NCBI GenBank assembly: GCA_938022235.1
Contig: CALIEL010000135.1
Coordinates: 1-9,328 of the forward strand
Reading direction: 5' to 3'
Source of the DNA: Oribacterium parvum
Lineage (GTDB): Bacteria > Bacillota > Clostridia > Lachnospirales > Lachnospiraceae
Length of the DNA stretch: 9,328 bases
The notes under the pieces were generated by a model, which saw nothing but the letters and a program-made list of their open reading frames with translations, did no database searches and had not been told where the DNA came from. Position 1 is the stretch's first letter; every line of letters begins with the position of its first letter. A program made the position numbers and the translations under genes. Of the stretch, positions 6,699 through 9,328 are shown one piece after another.

Positions 6699-7193
6699 TT
6701 ACTCCTCTACTTCTCCAATGCTGACATGGTTTTCAAACCCGGATTTGGTAAATTTCTGGGTATCCAACTCCGGCATAAGCTCTGTAGTGATAATCTTTAC
6801 CATCTCCTCAAACTTTTCCAGTTCTTCCTTACTGAAGCGCTTTCTGCACCGAGCCTCTACAGTTTTTACATAGCTATAGGAAACATTGTAGTAATCCCAG
6901 AACTTTTTGGTAGGGCGAAGATGAAACTCTCTTCGATCATTTTCATCCTGAATCTTCTCAATATACCCCTTTTGTACCAAAGCATTCACCTTATAAGCAG
7001 CATTGGGAGCGGAAATTCCCATCATAATGGCAAATTCCTGTACCGTAGGCTCCCCAAGGGCCTTGATGCATTCAATGCTATAGCTTTCCACAGTGGTCAG
7101 ACTGGCCTCTCTCTTTTCGAATTTCGCAAACACCTGCATATAAAAATAAATTCGAAACTTGTTGTACAACTCAATAATCGATTCACTAAACAT
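6699..7193 (-). CDS. MarR-family transcriptional regulator, possibly FabT-like
   Basis: This is a 164-residue winged helix-turn-helix DNA-binding protein. After an N-terminal dimerisation helix (about 1-28), the segment TTVESYSIECIKALGEPTVQ leads into the recognition region EFAIMMGISAPNAAYKVNAL (about 53-72). The wing carries the MarR hallmark DENDRREFHL (about 83-92). Residues about 95-164 form the C-terminal dimer helices. MarR proteins usually repress and often bind small ligands. In Firmicutes the MarR member FabT controls fatty-acid synthesis genes. fabF and fabZ lie upstream on the same strand, so a fab-related role is plausible, but that is inferred from location. The start at 7193 has a weak AGAGAG site. 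A small palindrome 38 bp upstream may be its own operator. It is followed by a strong terminator. Confidence 0.85.
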   Translation of the reverse strand: MFSESIIELYNKFRIYFYMQVFAKFEKREASLTTVESYSIECIKALGEPTVQEFAIMMGISAPNAAYKVNALVQKGYIEKIQDENDRREFHLRPTKKFWDYYNVSYSYVKTVEARCRKRFSKEELEKFEEMVKIITTELMPELDTQKFTKSGFENHVSIGEVEE

Positions 7194-7230
7194 AGCATTC
7201 TCTCTTCTTGAAATAAATAAACTGTGACTT

Positions 7231-7243
7231 GTTAAACTTTAAC
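7231..7243. promoter_or_regulatory. Candidate MarR operator palindrome
   Basis: GTTAAACTTTAAC is a perfect 6-1-6 inverted repeat lying 38 bp upstream of the regulator's start codon. It is typical in size and place for an autoregulatory MarR site. Only one copy was seen; AT-rich palindromes also occur by chance. Confidence 0.35.
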
Positions 7244-7276
7244 AGAAAAACTTTCATTTGCCTATAGCTTATAAGG

Positions 7277-7644
7277 AATTTTTCTATAAAATTTCAACTG
7301 TTATTAATAAAATGATTTTATATAAGGGGTTTTAATGGTTTCATTCCGAATCTGAGGGCCGGAGAGATGTAGTTGTAGCACATTTCTGCGGTACAGCCTT
7401 CCTCTTCGGGCACGCTCCCGCTAACTTCGCCCTGCAGCGGACACTAAGCGAAAAACAGCAGTACCTTTGTTTTTCGCAAGTGCCGGCGGGCTCAGATTGC
7501 CCTCATCGGAAGCTGTACCACAGAAATGCTGTTCAATATCATGCTTCCCCTCCGCCGGTCTCAGAAGTTCAGAACAAGAACCATTAAAATAAGCCGGTAA
7601 ATAAAATGCATTTCATTTAAGTCAGTTCAATTTATAGAAAAATC
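7277..7644 (+). repeat. Palindromic intergenic element, copy B (core 7407-7503)
   Basis: This is the longest copy. The core at 7407-7503 starts CGGGCACGCTCCCGCTAAC and ends GGGCTCAGATTGCCC. It has the same GCGAAAAAC/GTTTTTCGC stem as copy A and one extra base. The arms, about 125 bp each, form an imperfect inverted repeat: ATTTCTGCGGTACAGCCTTCC on the left mirrors ATTTCTGTGGTACAGCTTCC on the right; GGTTTTAATGGTTT mirrors TATTTTAATGGTTC; and the outermost ATTTTTCTATAAA matches exactly at both ends. Small indels separate matching blocks. It lies in the gap between fabZ and the MarR gene, about 30 bp beyond the palindrome at 7231. No ORF of note is present. Confidence 0.85.
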
Positions 7645-7769
7645 GAAGGATGAAGAGCCTCTTGCCGTTTCGTCGGTGTCGCAAAATGCACTCTAAATTT
7701 CTCTGATTCCTTTCTTCTTTCGGCACAACTTCAAAGCAACGCTCAGATCCCCCTAAAATTACTTCCTTC
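7645..7769. other. Spacer between elements B and C, possible decayed core
   Basis: No gene is seen here. Bases about 7687-7755 faintly resemble the second half of the repeat core. TGCACT, then GATTCCTTTCTTCTTTCG, then CGCTCAGATCCCCC appear in the same order as GGCACT, CAGTTCCTTTGTTTTTCG and GGGCTCAGATTACCCC of copy A. The first half is not recognisable. It may be a decayed fifth copy or chance similarity. Confidence 0.25.
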
Positions 7770-8010
7770 GCTTTATGTACCGGTGGAAAAGAATGGTTCA
7801 AAGTTAGTCCGGGGTTTTCCCGCAGTGGAGGGTTGAAAGCGGGGTAATCTGAGCCCCCGGGTACTTGCTGAAAGCGAGCAGGGCGAAGCTTGAAGCTTAG
7901 TACCCCTGGTAGGCGAAGTTAGCGAGAGCGTGCCCCGCTTTCAGCTCTGCACTGCAGGAAAACCATTGCAACTATTATTGTAACTTCTTTTCCTCATTAG
8001 TGCATAAAGC
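7770..8010 (-). repeat. Palindromic intergenic element, copy C (core 7841-7936)
   Basis: The core lies in the opposite orientation to A and B. On the minus strand it reads GGGGCACGCTCTCGCTAAC at the start and GGGCTCAGATTACCCC at the end. The inner part is a second subtype, with AAGCTTCAAGCTTCGC and CTCGCTTTCAGC in place of the GCGAAAAAC stem. The arms are about 71 and 74 bp. On the left GCTTTATG, GGAAAAGAA, GTTTTCCCGCAGTG and TTGAAAGC occur in order. On the right, reverse-complemented, they become GCTTTATG, GGAAAAGAA, GTTTTCCTGCAGTG and CTGAAAGC. The right arm ends one base from the fabZ stop codon, so in the fabZ mRNA this would be a 3' hairpin of about 240 nt. Confidence 0.85.
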
Positions 8011-8011
8011 C

Positions 8012-8440
8012 CTACTGCACTGCAAAAGTCAATTCCGCCTTCACCACGGTCTTGCCATCCACCTTGGCTTCCGCCTCTCCTATTCCTACCGGGCCTTTTC
8101 TATTCACTACTCGGCAGCTAAGCTCCAGTACATCTCCCGGACGAACCTGTTTTTTAAACTTACAATTCTTGATTCCCCCAAAGAGGGCGATCTTTCCTTT
8201 ATTTTCCGGAAGAGCCAGAAGAGCTACTGCCCCGGTCTGTGCCAAAGCTTCCACAATCAAAACTCCGGGCATTACCGGATAGGAGGGAAAATGCCCTTGG
8301 AAGAAGGGCTCGTTGATGGTGACGCATTTCTTTGCCACCGCAAATTCTCCCGCTTCGTAGTCTTGAATTTCGTCAATCAGCAAAAAAGGATAACGATGGG
8401 GAATAATGGCTTTGATTTCTTCAATGTTTAACTTAGGCAT
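8012..8440 (-). CDS. fabZ: 3-hydroxyacyl-[acyl-carrier-protein] dehydratase FabZ
   Basis: This cytoplasmic hot-dog-fold enzyme dehydrates 3-hydroxyacyl-ACP to trans-2-enoyl-ACP in each round of type II fatty-acid elongation. The protein has 142 residues, typical for FabZ. Near the N-terminus is HRYPFLLIDEI. The active-site region QGHFPSYPVMPGVLIVEALA carries the catalytic His at about 50 and Glu at about 64. The C-terminal half has the usual strands, including GIKNCKFKKQVRPGD. GGAGG at 8446-8450 lies 5 nt before the ATG at 8440 and fixes the start. An in-frame extension to 8542 would run into repeat element D and is rejected. It lies downstream of fabF. In many Firmicutes accB sits between these two genes and accC follows; neither is here. 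Confidence 0.95.
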   Translation of the reverse strand: MPKLNIEEIKAIIPHRYPFLLIDEIQDYEAGEFAVAKKCVTINEPFFQGHFPSYPVMPGVLIVEALAQTGAVALLALPENKGKIALFGGIKNCKFKKQVRPGDVLELSCRVVNRKGPVGIGEAEAKVDGKTVVKAELTFAVQ

Positions 8441-8470
8441 ATTGACCTCCTCTAAAATAATTCCACCGGC

Positions 8471-8731
8471 AGTTTCCCCGCCGATGGAGTAGGTATTGAA
8501 GATGGAACTGCTAAAATAACTTAAAGTGGCTTTCGGCTGCATAGCTTTAAAAAACGGGTAATCTGAGCCCGCCGGTACTTGCTGAAAGCGAGTGTAGCGA
8601 AGCTTGAAGCTTAGTACTGCTGCAGGGCGAAGCTAGCGGGAGCGTGCCCGAATTTTAAATGCGATACGGCAGAAATGCTGATTTTTTACAGTTCTATCTT
8701 ATTATTCGCTTACTGCATCGTCGGGGAAACT
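8471..8731 (-). repeat. Palindromic intergenic element, copy D (core 8555-8650)
   Basis: This element fills nearly all of the fabF-fabZ gap. The core, in the same orientation as C, reads on the minus strand CGGGCACGCTCCCGCTAGC at its start and GGGCTCAGATTACCCG at its end, with the AAGCTTCAAGCTTCGC subtype interior. The arms are about 80 bp each. From outside inward, the left arm has AGTTTCCCCGCCGATGGAGTA, GATGGAACTG and TTTCGGCTGCATAG. The reverse-complemented right arm has AGTTTCCCCGACGATGCAGTA, GATAGAACTG and TTTCTGCCGTATCG. The right arm overlaps the fabF stop codon (8730-8732). The left arm ends about 20 bp before the fabZ ribosome-binding site. In the mRNA it would be a hairpin of about 260 nt between two cistrons. 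Confidence 0.88.
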
Positions 8732-9328
8732 ACTCTGCTTTTCCGAAAATCAAGCAGGCATTGTGGCCGCCGAAGCCTAAGGAATTGGAAAGGCTGTACT
8801 GCAGTTCCTGCTTTCTTCCCTGATTTGGCACATAGTCCAGATCCAGCTCTTCATCCTTTACCTGATAATTCATGGTTGCCGGTACAAAGCTGTCCTTCAA
8901 AGCCAGCACGGAGAAGATGGCCTCCACTGCTCCTGCACCGCCCAAAAGGTGTCCGGTCATGGACTTAGTGGAGGATACGGGGATGGAATATGCTCTTTCT
9001 CCAAAAACCGTCTTGATGGCTGTGGTTTCTCCTTTATCATTTAAATTTGTGGAAGTACCGTGGGCATTGATATAGTCAATCTTTTCAGGAGCAAGATTTG
9101 CATCCTTTAAAGCCAGCTTCATGCAGTCTGCTCCACCTTCTCCATTTGGAGCCGGGGAGGTAATATGGAAGGCATCACAGTTGGCGCCGTAGCCCAGCAC
9201 CTCTCCGTAAATCTTAGCCCCTCTCTTCAGAGCATGTTCTCTTTCCTCCAGTACTAAAATGCCGGCACCCTCTCCCATTACGAAGCCGGAACGCTCCTTA
9301 TCAAAGGGAATAGAGCCTCTGCTCACTT
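8730..9328 (-). CDS. fabF: Beta-ketoacyl-ACP synthase II, C-terminal part
   Basis: This condensing enzyme adds two carbons from malonyl-ACP to a growing acyl-ACP and matters for elongating unsaturated and temperature-dependent acyl chains. Only about 199 C-terminal residues are in the window. The reading frame continues past the right edge, so the GTG at 9326 is an internal codon and the active-site Cys is off the window. The two catalytic histidines are visible: NAHGTSTNLND (His about 89 of the fragment) and SSTKSMTGHLLGGAGAVEA (Lys about 121, His about 126). PFDKERSGFVMGEGAG and the C-terminal NSLGFGGHNACLIF are also standard. The stop codon lies inside the arm of repeat element D, and fabZ follows. 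Confidence 0.95.
   Translation of the reverse strand, partial: VSRGSIPFDKERSGFVMGEGAGILVLEEREHALKRGAKIYGEVLGYGANCDAFHITSPAPNGEGGADCMKLALKDANLAPEKIDYINAHGTSTNLNDKGETTAIKTVFGERAYSIPVSSTKSMTGHLLGGAGAVEAIFSVLALKDSFVPATMNYQVKDEELDLDYVPNQGRKQELQYSLSNSLGFGGHNACLIFGKAE

Noticed and set aside
6606..7211. Plus-strand frame opposite the MarR gene
   Set aside because: It covers the terminator and the antisense of a clear winged-helix regulator. It has no family signature.
8441..8542. In-frame N-terminal extension of fabZ by 34 codons
   Set aside because: FabZ similarity starts at MPKLNIEEI with GGAGG just upstream. The extension lies in the arm of element D.
7277..8731. CRISPR array or ordinary insertion sequence as explanation of the repeats
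   Set aside because: There are only four copies, in both orientations, with irregular spacing. There are no uniform spacers, no cas or transposase gene, and no clear target-site duplications.

Overview
The window looks like part of a low-to-mid GC Firmicutes chromosome, most likely a clostridial bacterium of the Lachnospiraceae type. This rests on a fused SecDF, a DUF1934 protein, a Firmicutes-style fab cluster with a MarR regulator nearby, and strong purine-rich Shine-Dalgarno sites. The genus cannot be fixed from the sequence; Oribacterium-like is only a guess. All confident genes lie on the minus strand, so transcription runs from high to low coordinates.

Right side (7194-9328): the C-terminal half of fabF (beta-ketoacyl-ACP synthase II) enters at the right edge and is followed by fabZ (3-hydroxyacyl-ACP dehydratase). 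Both belong to type II fatty-acid synthesis. The fabF-fabZ gap (289 bp) and the gap downstream of fabZ (817 bp) have no credible genes. They hold three long imperfect palindromes. Next comes a MarR-family regulator, possibly of the fab genes, with its own terminator.

Middle and left (871-6390): secDF, tgt and yajC are closely spaced and followed by ddl. They provide the protein-export motor, queuosine tRNA modification, a translocase accessory subunit and D-Ala-D-Ala ligation. A DUF1934 protein and an unrecognised one-TM protein come last. secDF has a promoter-like sequence and a leader of about 135 nt that can form hairpins. The DUF1934 gene has its own extended -10 promoter and a perfect leader hairpin.

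The most unusual content is a family of four intergenic elements: A 92-327, B 7277-7644, C 7770-8010 and D 8471-8731. Each has a well-conserved core of about 96 bp at the centre of a long imperfect inverted repeat. The arms differ from copy to copy, yet within each copy the left arm is the imperfect complement of the right arm. The core also shows compensatory base-pair changes. Three copies begin at or just after a stop codon, and D overlaps the fabF stop. No transposase or other ORF goes with them. I cannot match them to a named family. They are candidates for an undescribed structured-RNA or fold-back repeat family.
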